This document shows, piece by piece, positions 1 through 5,820 of a stretch of DNA of 8,208 bases. Source of the DNA: Actinomycetota bacterium (lineage in GTDB: Bacteria; Actinomycetota; Thermoleophilia; Solirubrobacterales; Solirubrobacteraceae). Both the position numbers and the translations under genes were made by a program. The notes under the pieces are model-generated. The model saw only the letters and a program-made list of their open reading frames with translations, had not been told where the DNA came from and ran no database searches. The DNA is taken from the NCBI GenBank assembly GCA_005883255.1, contig VAXS01000207.1, forward strand, positions 1 to 8,208. The letters run 5' to 3'. Every line of letters starts with the position of its first letter. Positions within the stretch are counted from its first letter, which is position 1.

Positions 1-108
1 GTAGAGCGGCTCGAGCTCCACCAGGAGCGGGAACTTCTCGCGTCGAGCCAGGCGCTGGCGGGCGAGGTAGCTGGCGACGCGGAGGCTCTGGCGGAGGGGA
101 ACGGCCAT
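1..108 (-). CDS. hpnH: HpnH, adenosyl hopane synthase (radical SAM), N-terminal part only
   Basis: Only the first 36 codons are present; the gene runs off the left edge. The start reads MAVPLRQSLRVASYLARQ and continues to KFPLLVELEPLY. This matches the conserved HpnH N-terminus, where a short basic helix leads into 'PL.L.LEPL', directly before the Cys-rich radical-SAM loop (not in the window). HpnH uses S-adenosylmethionine and a 4Fe-4S cluster to attach 5'-deoxyadenosyl to diploptene, the first step of side-chain extension to C35 hopanoids. The ATG lies 3 nt after the hpnG stop codon, with no clear ribosome binding site, so translational coupling is likely. The call rests on this short N-terminus plus the shc-hpnG-hpnH order, which is classical for hopanoid loci. 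The catalytic CxxxCxxC motif is outside the window and cannot be checked. Confidence 0.85.
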   Translation of the reverse strand, partial: MAVPLRQSLRVASYLARQRLARREKFPLLVELEPLY

Positions 109-111
109 CGC

Positions 112-711
112 TCAGCCGTCCATCATAGACGCCGCCAGGGCCGGTGCCGAAGCCCGCAGGGCGGCGGACGCGCGGCGGAAGCCGCGCAGGGTGGCCAGCG
201 GGCGCCAGGGCTCGCGCCCGGGAGCGTCCAGGACCGCCCGCAGGACGGCCCAGGGGAGCTCGCCGGCGGCCTCGGCGAGCGCGCCGGATTCCATGTCCAC
301 GGCGTCGGCGCCGCCCGCCGCCAGGCGCCGGCGGGCGCCGGCCAGCACCGGGCGGGACGACGAGGCGAGCACCGCGGGTCGGGCGGGCACGCCCTGCGCG
401 GCCAGCGCCTCCAGGAGCTCGGCGGCGCCCGGAGGGGAGAACGTGCGCCCGTCGGCGCGGACCTCGGTGGCCACCACCAGGTCGCCGGGCCCGAGCCCGG
501 GCGCCAACGCCCCGCAAAATCCCGCCATCACGACCGCCCGCGCGCCGCCCGCGCGCGCCCGCGCGACCGCCGCGCGGGTCCGGGCGGGCCCCACGCCGCA
601 CACCGCCACCGGGAGCCCGGGCGATCCCCGGCGCAGCGCCCGCGCCTCCAGCCACAGGGGCGTGAGGACGAGGACAGGGGCGCCGGCGCCCGCGCCCTCG
701 GCGCCCGTCAC
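112..711 (-). CDS. hpnG: HpnG, adenosylhopane nucleosidase/phosphorylase (199 aa)
   Basis: This is a member of the purine nucleoside phosphorylase / MTA-SAH nucleosidase superfamily. HpnG proteins remove adenine from adenosylhopane to give ribosylhopane. Visible motifs are CGVGPA (38-43), AGFCGAL (63-69, the glycine-rich strand-loop that replaces GTAGG in relatives) and VDMES (138-142), whose Met-Glu pair holds the nucleoside ribose in this superfamily. The C-terminal part, PWAVLRAVLDAPGREPWRPL, resembles other hopanoid-cluster versions. At 199 aa it is somewhat shorter than typical MTA/SAH nucleosidases, which suits the HpnG branch. The GTG start is chosen because it overlaps the shc stop as GTGA and because the upstream part of the same open frame lies inside shc out of frame. 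General MTA/SAH nucleosidase activity is the alternative, but position between shc and hpnH makes the hopanoid role strongly preferred. Confidence 0.87.
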   Translation of the reverse strand: MTGAEGAGAGAPVLVLTPLWLEARALRRGSPGLPVAVCGVGPARTRAAVARARAGGARAVVMAGFCGALAPGLGPGDLVVATEVRADGRTFSPPGAAELLEALAAQGVPARPAVLASSSRPVLAGARRRLAAGGADAVDMESGALAEAAGELPWAVLRAVLDAPGREPWRPLATLRGFRRASAALRASAPALAASMMDG

Positions 712-2603
712 CCGCCCAGGATCCGGCCCAGCGCGGCGATCGGGAAGATCAGGCGGTACAAGTGGTAGTTGATGTAGAAGTCGCCTGGGAAGCCCGTGCC
801 GGTGTGCTGGGGCTCGTCCCAGGTGCCGTCGGGCCGCTGGGTGTCCACCAGCCAGGCCACGCCCCGCTCCAGGGCGGGCGACTCGTCGCCCGCCGCGTGC
901 AGCGCCAGGAGCGCCCAGGCGGTCTGCGAGGCGGTGCTCTCGCCTCGCCCGATCCAGGACTCGTCCTCGTAGGAGCGGCAGTCCTCGCCCCAGCCCCCGT
1001 CGGGGTTCTGGCGCTGGTGCAGCCAGGCCACCGCGCGCAGGATCGACGGGTGCTCGCGCGGGATGCCGGCGTCCACCAGCGCGGGCACCGCCGCGCCCGT
1101 CCCGTACACGTGGTTGACGCCCCAGCGCCCGTACCACGACCCGTCCGCCTCCTGCTGGCCCAGCAGCCACTCCACGGCCTCGCGCGCGGGAGGAGAGTCG
1201 GACAGGCCCTCGCCCGCCAGCATCTCGATCGCGTGGGCCGTGACGTCGGCCGACGGGTCGTCGATCACCTCGCCGAAGTCGCAGAACGGCAGCTGGCGGC
1301 AGAGCTCGCGCGTGTTGTCCGCGTCGAAGGCGCCGAAGCCGCCTCCGGCGCTCTGCATCCCCAGCACCCAGCGCACGCCGCGCGCCACCGGCTCGTCGAT
1401 CCGCCAGGGGTGCGGGTGCCGCAGGCGCCGCAGCGCCAGCACCACCTCGGTGGTGTCGTCCACGTCGGGGTAGTTGACGTTGGCGAACTCGAAGGCCCAG
1501 CCCCCGGGCGGCAGGTGCGGCCGGCGCACCGCCCAGTCGCCCTTCGCGCGCACCTCCTGCGCCACCAGCCAGTCCCCGGCCGCGAGCAGCGCGGGGTGAT
1601 CCGGGTCCAGGCCGGCGTCGGTGAGCGCGATGATCGCCAGCGCGGTGTCCCACACCGGCGACTGGCAGGCCTCCAGGCGCTGGAAGCCGTCGGGGTCGTC
1701 GATGGTGAAGGCGTCCAATCCCTCCAGCCCCCGGCGCATGACGGGGTGGTCGAGCGGATAGCCCCGCAGGTCCAGCGCCATCAGCGAGTAGACCCAGGGG
1801 GGCTGGATCCCGCCCCAGGAGCCGTCGGACTCCTGCCGGCGCACGATCCAGCGCTCGGCGGCGGCCAGCGCCAGCCGTCGCAGCGGGCGCAGCGGCCGGC
1901 GATCGTAGGTCCGCGCCAGCCGGTCCAGGCGGGCCAGCAGGCGCCCGGTGGGGGTGCACGGGCGCACGCGCGGAGGCTCCTCGTCCCAGGAGCGCAGCTC
2001 GTCGAGGCCGAACGGCAGCGGCCGGACCGGGCGGTAGGCCATGACCACCATCAGCGCGACGATGGTCTGCCGGGCCCAGCAGGCGAAGTCGTAGACGTTC
2101 AGCGGCACCCAGGAGGGCAGGAAGATCAGCTCGGCGGGCAGCGCCGGCACCCGGTCCCAGTCCCAGAGCCCGAACAGCGCCAGCCAGATGTGGGTGAACA
2201 CCCGCGCCCGCTCCAGCCCGCCCTGCGCGCGAATCCACTCGGCCGCCCGCCGCATGTGCTCGGCCTCGGGGGAGTCGCCCGCCAGGCGCAGGGCGGCATA
2301 GGACTCCACCGTGGTCGACAGGTCGCCGGGGGCGCCGAAGTAGTTGCCCCAGGTCCCGTCCGCGCGCTGGTGGGCGCGAATCCACTCGGCCGCGCGGCTA
2401 GTGCGGCCCTCGTCGCGGATGCCCAGGAACTCCCGCAGCAGGAGGTCCTCGGCGTCCATCGTCACGTTCGTCTCCAGCTCGCCCTTCCACCAGCCCGCCG
2501 CGTCCTGGAGGGAGAGCAGGTGATCGCTGGCCCGGCCCAGCGCCTCGCGGGCGCGGACCTCGGCCTCGTCGTAGGCGACGGCGGCGGCGACCGGCCCGGT
2601 CAT
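708..2603 (-). CDS. shc: Squalene-hopene cyclase (631 aa)
   Basis: Cyclises squalene to hopene/hopanol at the membrane surface, the committing step of hopanoid synthesis. Length matches the family (about 630 aa). The protonating motif is PDVDDTTEV, with the acid trio D380, D382 and D383, equivalent to DxDDTA in the Alicyclobacillus enzyme. QW repeats are clear: QRADGTW (79-85), QESDGSW (257-263), QEADGSW (484-490), QNPDGGW (532-538) and QRPDGTW (589-595), plus a degenerate one near 416-423. Other family blocks are ACQSPVWDTA (312-321), YGRWGVNHVYGTG (491-503) and the C-terminal GFPGDFYINYHLYRLIFPIAALGR region. No residue that I know to be essential is missing. It is the first gene of the leftward operon. 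The ATG start has no Shine-Dalgarno sequence but sits 8 nt after a TATGAT hexamer, suggesting a leaderless mRNA. Confidence 0.97.
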   Translation of the reverse strand: MTGPVAAAVAYDEAEVRAREALGRASDHLLSLQDAAGWWKGELETNVTMDAEDLLLREFLGIRDEGRTSRAAEWIRAHQRADGTWGNYFGAPGDLSTTVESYAALRLAGDSPEAEHMRRAAEWIRAQGGLERARVFTHIWLALFGLWDWDRVPALPAELIFLPSWVPLNVYDFACWARQTIVALMVVMAYRPVRPLPFGLDELRSWDEEPPRVRPCTPTGRLLARLDRLARTYDRRPLRPLRRLALAAAERWIVRRQESDGSWGGIQPPWVYSLMALDLRGYPLDHPVMRRGLEGLDAFTIDDPDGFQRLEACQSPVWDTALAIIALTDAGLDPDHPALLAAGDWLVAQEVRAKGDWAVRRPHLPPGGWAFEFANVNYPDVDDTTEVVLALRRLRHPHPWRIDEPVARGVRWVLGMQSAGGGFGAFDADNTRELCRQLPFCDFGEVIDDPSADVTAHAIEMLAGEGLSDSPPAREAVEWLLGQQEADGSWYGRWGVNHVYGTGAAVPALVDAGIPREHPSILRAVAWLHQRQNPDGGWGEDCRSYEDESWIGRGESTASQTAWALLALHAAGDESPALERGVAWLVDTQRPDGTWDEPQHTGTGFPGDFYINYHLYRLIFPIAALGRILGG

Positions 2604-2611
2604 GGCGCGGG

Positions 2612-2617
2612 ATCATA
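2612..2617 (-). promoter_or_regulatory. Candidate -10 element of the shc-hpnG-hpnH operon, leaderless
   Basis: Read on the minus strand this is TATGAT, a five-of-six match to the sigma-70-type consensus. It ends 8 nt before the shc ATG, so transcription would start at or next to the start codon. No convincing -35 is seen at 16-18 nt, and there is no Shine-Dalgarno sequence. Leaderless mRNAs are common in actinobacteria. The function is inferred from sequence only. Confidence 0.5.
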
Positions 2618-2618
2618 T

Positions 2619-2633
2619 GCGCCAATCAGGCGC
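2619..2633. repeat. Inverted repeat between divergent promoters, possible operator
   Basis: GCGCC-AATCA-GGCGC is a perfect 5-bp dyad with a 5-bp centre, lying between the leftward -10 (2612-2617) and the rightward -10 (2652-2657). It would cover the -35 zone of the shc promoter and lie just upstream of or over the -35 zone of the proS promoter, so a bound protein could affect both. Arms this short and GC-rich arise easily by chance in such DNA, so this is only a candidate. Confidence 0.25.
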
Positions 2634-2651
2634 TTACGCGATCTCGGGGAC

Positions 2652-2657
2652 TACGCT
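2652..2657 (+). promoter_or_regulatory. Candidate -10 element of proS, leaderless
   Basis: TACGCT fits the actinobacterial TAnnnT -10 pattern and ends 7 nt before the GTG chosen as the proS start. There is no purine-rich ribosome binding site between it and the GTG. No good -35 hexamer is visible. The spacing mirrors that on the shc side, which supports two divergent leaderless transcripts. Confidence 0.42.
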
Positions 2658-2664
2658 TGGCCCC

Positions 2665-4347
2665 GTGACGCGGCTGTCCGAGTACTTCCTGCCCACCGAG
2701 CGCCAGCCGCCGGCCGACGCCGAGGCCACCTCGCACAAGCTCATGGTGCGGGCGGGGCTGATCCGCCAGGTGGGGGCGGGGCTGTGGTCGTTCCTCCCCG
2801 CGGGCTGGCGCGTCCACCAGCGGGCGGTGCAGATCGTGCGCGAGGAGATCGACGCGATCGGCGGGCAGGAGATGCTGATGCCGGTGCTGCAGCCCGCCGA
2901 GCCCTGGCGCCGCACGGGCCGCTACGCGATCGAGGAGCTGTTCAAGCTCGAGGACCGGCGCGGGGCCGACCTCGTGCTGGGGATGACGCACGAGGAGGTC
3001 ATCACGCTCCACGTTGCGCAGTCCGTGCGCTCCTACCGCGACCTGCCGTTGATCCTCTACCAGTTCCAGACCAAGGAGCGCGACGAGCCCCGCCCGCGCG
3101 CCGGCGTGCTGCGGACCCGCGAGTTCATCATGAAGGACTCCTACACGTTCGACCGCGACGCCGAGGGCCTGGCGGCCGGCTACGACAAGCACATCGTGGC
3201 CTACGACCGCATCTTCGACCGCTGCGGGCTGGAGTGGTACCGGGTGGAGTCGGACGTGGGGATGATGGGCGGGCTGGGCGCGCACGAGTACATGGCGCCG
3301 TGCGCGGCGGGCGAGAACGAGGTGGCGCTGGCCGACGGCTACGCGGCCAACGTGGAGGTCGCCTCGGCCGAGGCCCAGCCGGTCGAGGTGCCCTCGGAGC
3401 TCGACGCGCCCGAGCCGGTGGAGACGCCGGGCCTGACCACGGTGGAGCAGGTGGCGGGCGCGCTGGGGGTCCCCGCCGGCGCCCTGCTCAAGGCGTTCCC
3501 CGTGGTCGTGGAGGACCGGGGAATGGTGATGGCGCTGGTGCGCGGCGACCACCGGGTCAACGAGGTCAAGCTGCGCAACGCGCTGGGCGCCGCCTTCCGG
3601 CCAGCGCACGCCGAGGAGGTGGCGGAGCGGATCGGGCCCGTGGGGTTCATCGGGCCGGTGGGGGCCGACGTCCCGGTCCTGCTCGACGAGGGCGTGGGGG
3701 TGGGCGGGTACGTCACCGGCGGCAACCGGGCGGACCTGCACCTGCGCGGCGTGGAGCCCGGCCGCGACTTCGCCTTCGAGCGCGCGGACATCCGCCGCGT
3801 CGAGCCCGGCGACCGGGTGGACGGCCGGGCGATCCGGATCGAGGCGGCGATCGAGGTGGGCAACATCTTCAAGCTGGGCACGCGCTACTCCGAGGCCCTG
3901 GGGGCCACCTACCTGGACGAGGACGGGCGCGAGCGACCGATCTGGATGGGCTCCTACGGCATCGGGCCCGCCCGGATCGCCGCGGCCGCCGTCGAGCAGA
4001 ACGCCGACGAGCACGGCATCGCCTGGCCCCGGCCCCTGGCGCCGTTCGACGTGCACCTGGTCGGGCTGGGCCAGCCCGGCAGCGAGGAGCGCGCGCACGC
4101 CGACCGCCTGTACGAGGAGCTGCGCGAGGCCGGGCTGGAGGTGCTGTACGACGACCGCGACGCCGGCGCCGGGGAGAAGTTCGCCGACGCCGAGCTCCTG
4201 GGCTGCCCGCTGCGGCTGACCGTGGGGAGGCGGACGCTGCAGGACGGCCGGCTCGAGGTGCAGGTCCGTCGCGGGCGCGAGGCGCGCACGCTGCCGCTCG
4301 ACGGCACGGCCGAGGCGGTGCGCGAGCTGTGGGCGAGCCTCGCCTAG
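2665..4347 (+). CDS. proS: Prolyl-tRNA synthetase, bacterial type with editing insertion (560 aa)
   Basis: A cytosolic class II aminoacyl-tRNA synthetase that charges tRNA-Pro. The N-terminus (RLSEYFLPTERQPPADAEAT) aligns with the usual ProS start. Catalytic blocks are GMTHEEV (106-112), the QTKERDEPRPR / REFIMKDSYTF region (135-162, class II motif 2) and GSYGIGPARIAAAAVEQNADE (429-449, motif 3). The INS editing domain, which deacylates Ala-tRNA-Pro, spans roughly 225-395. The anticodon-binding domain begins near PFDVHLVGLG (460-469), with YDDRDAGAGEKFADAELLG (495-513) typical. Length is close to the E. coli enzyme. In-frame ATGs at 2602 and 2617 would add 21 or 16 unaligned residues and would start upstream of the putative -10, so the GTG at 2665 is preferred. 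The pgsA-like gene follows after 35 nt and is probably co-transcribed. Confidence 0.96.
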   Translation: MTRLSEYFLPTERQPPADAEATSHKLMVRAGLIRQVGAGLWSFLPAGWRVHQRAVQIVREEIDAIGGQEMLMPVLQPAEPWRRTGRYAIEELFKLEDRRGADLVLGMTHEEVITLHVAQSVRSYRDLPLILYQFQTKERDEPRPRAGVLRTREFIMKDSYTFDRDAEGLAAGYDKHIVAYDRIFDRCGLEWYRVESDVGMMGGLGAHEYMAPCAAGENEVALADGYAANVEVASAEAQPVEVPSELDAPEPVETPGLTTVEQVAGALGVPAGALLKAFPVVVEDRGMVMALVRGDHRVNEVKLRNALGAAFRPAHAEEVAERIGPVGFIGPVGADVPVLLDEGVGVGGYVTGGNRADLHLRGVEPGRDFAFERADIRRVEPGDRVDGRAIRIEAAIEVGNIFKLGTRYSEALGATYLDEDGRERPIWMGSYGIGPARIAAAAVEQNADEHGIAWPRPLAPFDVHLVGLGQPGSEERAHADRLYEELREAGLEVLYDDRDAGAGEKFADAELLGCPLRLTVGRRTLQDGRLEVQVRRGREARTLPLDGTAEAVRELWASLA

Positions 4348-4382
4348 GCGACCGGACGCGGGCTCGCGTCGAGCGCGCCCGG

Positions 4383-4985
4383 ATGGGCACGCGGCGCCGG
4401 CTGGGGCTGGATCGCTCCGGACCGCCGCCGCCCGAGACTCTGGCCGGGCACCCGCTGAACCCGTGGACGATCCCCAACGCCATCGGGTTCGTCCGGCTGG
4501 CGCTGATCCCGGCCTTCCTGATCCTGGACATGTCCAGCCGGGACGGCCAGGACGCGCTCCCCGCGGCCCTGTTCGCGTTCGGGGCCGGCGGCGACTACCT
4601 GGACGGGATCGTGGCCCGCCTCACCGGCCAGTACAGCCGCCTGGGCGCGCTGCTCGACCCGGTGGTCGACCGCCTGCTGGTCCTGTCCGGCGTGGCCGTG
4701 TGCTGGCGCTTCGACCTGCTCCCCCGGTGGGCCCTGGCGGTGCTCATCGCCCGCGAGGTGGCTGTGGTGGCTCTGGCCCGGATCGGCCTGCGTCGGGGCC
4801 AGGACCTCAAGATCAACTGGCCGGGGCGTCTGGCCGTGTGGCCCACCATGAGCGCGATCGTGTTCGCCCTCATCGGGGTGCTGACCCTGGCCGAGGTGCT
4901 GCTCTACGTCGGCTTGGCCCTGGGCCTGGCGGCCCTGGCGATGTACGCTCGCGACGGCGTATCCGCGCTGCGCGCTGCACGATGA
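4383..4985 (+). CDS. CDP-alcohol phosphatidyltransferase, PgsA-like (200 aa)
   Basis: An integral membrane enzyme that transfers a phosphatidyl group from CDP-diacylglycerol to an alcohol. The most likely product is phosphatidylglycerol phosphate. The complete family signature D-x2-D-G-x2-A-R-x8-G-x3-D-x3-D is present from D71 to D96 (D71, D74, D92, D96 as metal and catalytic residues). The preceding NPWTIPNAIGFVRLALIPAF (26-45) is the usual 'PN.I...R' first membrane segment. Hydrophobic helices follow near 98-108, 115-132, 153-168 and 170-187. Length fits PgsA. Cardiolipin synthase and other CDP-alcohol transferases share the motif, so the acceptor alcohol is not proven and no symbol is given. 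The ATG is the only nearby plausible start. It lacks a good ribosome binding site and leaves a Pro/Arg-rich cytoplasmic tail of about 25 aa. Position before a garA-ftsR pair recalls mycobacterial pgsA2. Confidence 0.85.
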   Translation: MGTRRRLGLDRSGPPPPETLAGHPLNPWTIPNAIGFVRLALIPAFLILDMSSRDGQDALPAALFAFGAGGDYLDGIVARLTGQYSRLGALLDPVVDRLLVLSGVAVCWRFDLLPRWALAVLIAREVAVVALARIGLRRGQDLKINWPGRLAVWPTMSAIVFALIGVLTLAEVLLYVGLALGLAALAMYARDGVSALRAAR

Positions 4986-4995
4986 CGCCCCACCC

Positions 4996-5010
4996 TCAAG
5001 CTCAGCTTGA
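4996..5010. repeat. Perfect 6-bp-arm dyad overlapping the -35 of the rsiG-like operon
   Basis: TCAAGC-TCA-GCTTGA is a perfect inverted repeat whose right arm supplies the TTGA of the -35 hexamer (5007-5012). It is less GC-rich than its surroundings, which makes chance less likely than for a GC-only dyad. It could be an operator for a repressor that blocks RNA polymerase. As a hairpin it is too short and lacks a T-run, so a terminator for pgsA is less likely. Confidence 0.4.
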
Positions 5011-5034
5011 CCCTCTCGGTTTCGCTGGTATGCT
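5007..5034 (+). promoter_or_regulatory. Extended -10 promoter driving the rsiG-like / garA-like / ftsR operon
   Basis: The -35 is TTGACC (5007-5012) and the -10 is TATGCT (5029-5034), with a 16-nt spacer and a TGG immediately before the -10 that gives an extended -10 (TGnTATGCT). Transcription should begin near 5041, leaving about 30 nt of leader that contains a strong Shine-Dalgarno. This is the best promoter in the window and separates the downstream operon from proS-pgsA, although read-through is possible. Confidence 0.65.
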
Positions 5035-5055
5035 CGCCGCTCCGCCCGCCCGCTC

Positions 5056-5064
5056 GAGGAAGGA
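5056..5064 (+). promoter_or_regulatory. Strong Shine-Dalgarno deciding the TTG start of the rsiG-like gene
   Basis: GAGGAAGGA ends 6 nt before the TTG at 5071. The nearby ATG at 5075 is in another frame and the first in-frame ATG is codon 28, inside the conserved helix. The TTG start is therefore favoured. Confidence 0.7.
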
Positions 5065-5070
5065 CCTGAA

Positions 5071-5331
5071 TTGGATGACACGTTTCCCGACCTTGGGTCG
5101 CTGAGCGACCAGGAGCTGAAGGACCTCATCCAGCAGCTCACCGAGGAGGAGATGGAGGTCTCCTACCGGCGCCGCATCCTGCACGGCAAGATCGACATCC
5201 TGCGGGCCGAGCTCGTCAACCGCCTGCGCAAGAAGCACGAGGGCGGCGAGGAGGTCATCACCGGCGCGGACGTCGAGAAGCTGACCGACATCCTCGCCGG
5301 GCGAGTTCCCGCGGCGGCCGACGAGCAGTAG
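5071..5331 (+). CDS. RsiG-like c-di-GMP-responsive anti-sigma factor candidate (86 aa)
   Basis: A small, acidic/basic helical protein. Helix 1 covers about 9-24 (LGSLSDQELKDLIQQL). Helix 2 covers about 25-55 and carries E27, S31, R34, H38 and D42. This reproduces the RsiG c-di-GMP-binding signature E(x3)S(x2)R(x3)Q(x3)D with only Gln replaced by His. In Streptomyces, RsiG has two such motifs and, when loaded with c-di-GMP, sequesters the sporulation sigma factor WhiG. Single-motif RsiG from Rubrobacter works as a homodimer (established knowledge, from memory). The short C-terminal segment EEVITGADVEKLTDILAGR (60-78) may form a further helix. Start is TTG at 5071, set by the strong GAGGAAGGA. 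It is first in an operon with the garA-like gene. No sigma-factor gene is in the window, so the partner is unknown. Alternative: a general coiled-coil protein with a chance motif match. Confidence 0.62.
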   Translation: MDDTFPDLGSLSDQELKDLIQQLTEEEMEVSYRRRILHGKIDILRAELVNRLRKKHEGGEEVITGADVEKLTDILAGRVPAAADEQ

Positions 5332-5337
5332 CGGCGC

Positions 5338-5346
5338 GGGAGGGGG
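5338..5346 (+). promoter_or_regulatory. Ribosome binding site of the garA-like gene
   Basis: GGGAGGGGG lies 9 nt before the GTG at 5356. It supports that start, which places the zinc-ribbon cysteines at residues 5, 8, 19 and 22 inside the protein. The next in-frame ATG is codon 82, well within the FHA domain. Confidence 0.6.
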
Positions 5347-5355
5347 CGCAGCGGC

Positions 5356-5820
5356 GTGGCCGTCCACTGCCCGGAATGCGGGTTCGTCAACGACGAGGGC
5401 TCGAACTACTGCCGCAAGTGCGGCGCCTACCTGGGCGCGAGCGAGCCCAGCGACCCGACGACGGCCACCTACCGGGTGGGCGAGACCGGCGACATCGAGC
5501 CGGTGGAGCTGGAGGAGGTGGTCGCCCAGGGGGCGGCGCTCGTGATCCGCTCGGGCGGCGGACGGGTGGGGGAGACGTTCGCGGTGGAGGGCGAGCGGAT
5601 GAGCATCGGCCGCCGGCCCGAGTCGGACGTGTTCCTCGACGACGTGACGGTCTCGCGCGACCACGCCCTGCTGGTGCGGCGCGGCGGCGCCTACTACCTG
5701 GACGACTGCGGCTCGCTGAACGGGACCTACGTCAACCGCCAGCGCGTGGACTCGCACCGGCTGGAGGACGCCGACGAGCTGCAGATCGGGAAGTACAAGC
5801 TGACCTACCTGGAGCGGTGA
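5356..5820 (+). CDS. GarA/OdhI-like FHA protein with N-terminal zinc ribbon (154 aa)
   Basis: Domains in order: a zinc ribbon with C5, C8, C19 and C22 (CPEC...CRKC); a linker with DPTTATYRVGE (33-43); an acidic stretch IEPVELEEV; and an FHA domain from about 59 to 152. The FHA core is complete: IGRRPESDVFLDDVTVSRDH (84-103, phosphothreonine-binding R86, S100, H103) and GSLNGTYVN (119-127), ending in DELQIGKYKLTYL. This is very close to mycobacterial GarA. GarA's own N-terminal ETTSVFR segment is phosphorylated by PknB or PknG and then bound by its own FHA domain, switching off control of 2-oxoglutarate dehydrogenase and glutamate dehydrogenase. T35/T36 here could be the equivalent site (inference). 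GarA and OdhI lack a zinc ribbon, so the N-terminus is the unusual part. Its stop overlaps the ftsR start in TGATG. Function as a metabolic switch is likely but not proven. Confidence 0.82.
   Translation: MAVHCPECGFVNDEGSNYCRKCGAYLGASEPSDPTTATYRVGETGDIEPVELEEVVAQGAALVIRSGGGRVGETFAVEGERMSIGRRPESDVFLDDVTVSRDHALLVRRGGAYYLDDCGSLNGTYVNRQRVDSHRLEDADELQIGKYKLTYLER

Noticed and set aside
712..2385. Upstream extension of the hpnG frame on the minus strand, giving a 757-aa open frame.
   Set aside because: The extension lies inside shc in another frame and has low-complexity Arg/Ala/Gly composition. Homology begins only at the GTG at 711.
2626..4098. 490-codon minus-strand open frame opposite proS.
   Set aside because: It is the mirror of proS codons, biased to His/Val/Leu/Gly/Asp, with no recognisable motif. 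proS is certain on the other strand.
4340..4351. 12-bp perfect palindrome TCGCCTAGGCGA centred on the proS stop codon.
   Set aside because: It has no loop and no T-run for a terminator, and a few such palindromes are expected by chance in 8 kb. pgsA follows after 35 nt, so termination here is unlikely.
4348..4382. The proS-pgsA gap was searched for a promoter or terminator.
   Set aside because: It is GC-rich with no -10-like hexamer or stem plus T-run, so co-transcription is the simpler reading.
762..4985. A 1407-codon open frame on the plus strand, antisense to shc, then through proS out of frame, and ending in frame with pgsA.
   Set aside because: It is a product of very high GC content, where stop codons are rare. 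Only the last 200 codons (PgsA-like) show family similarity; the rest is Arg/Gly/Pro/His/Val-rich and overlaps two clear genes.
5376..5819. Possible upstream extension of ftsR making a 394-aa fusion.
   Set aside because: The extension is the garA-like gene read out of frame. The ATG overlapping the garA-like stop gives the usual FtsR length.
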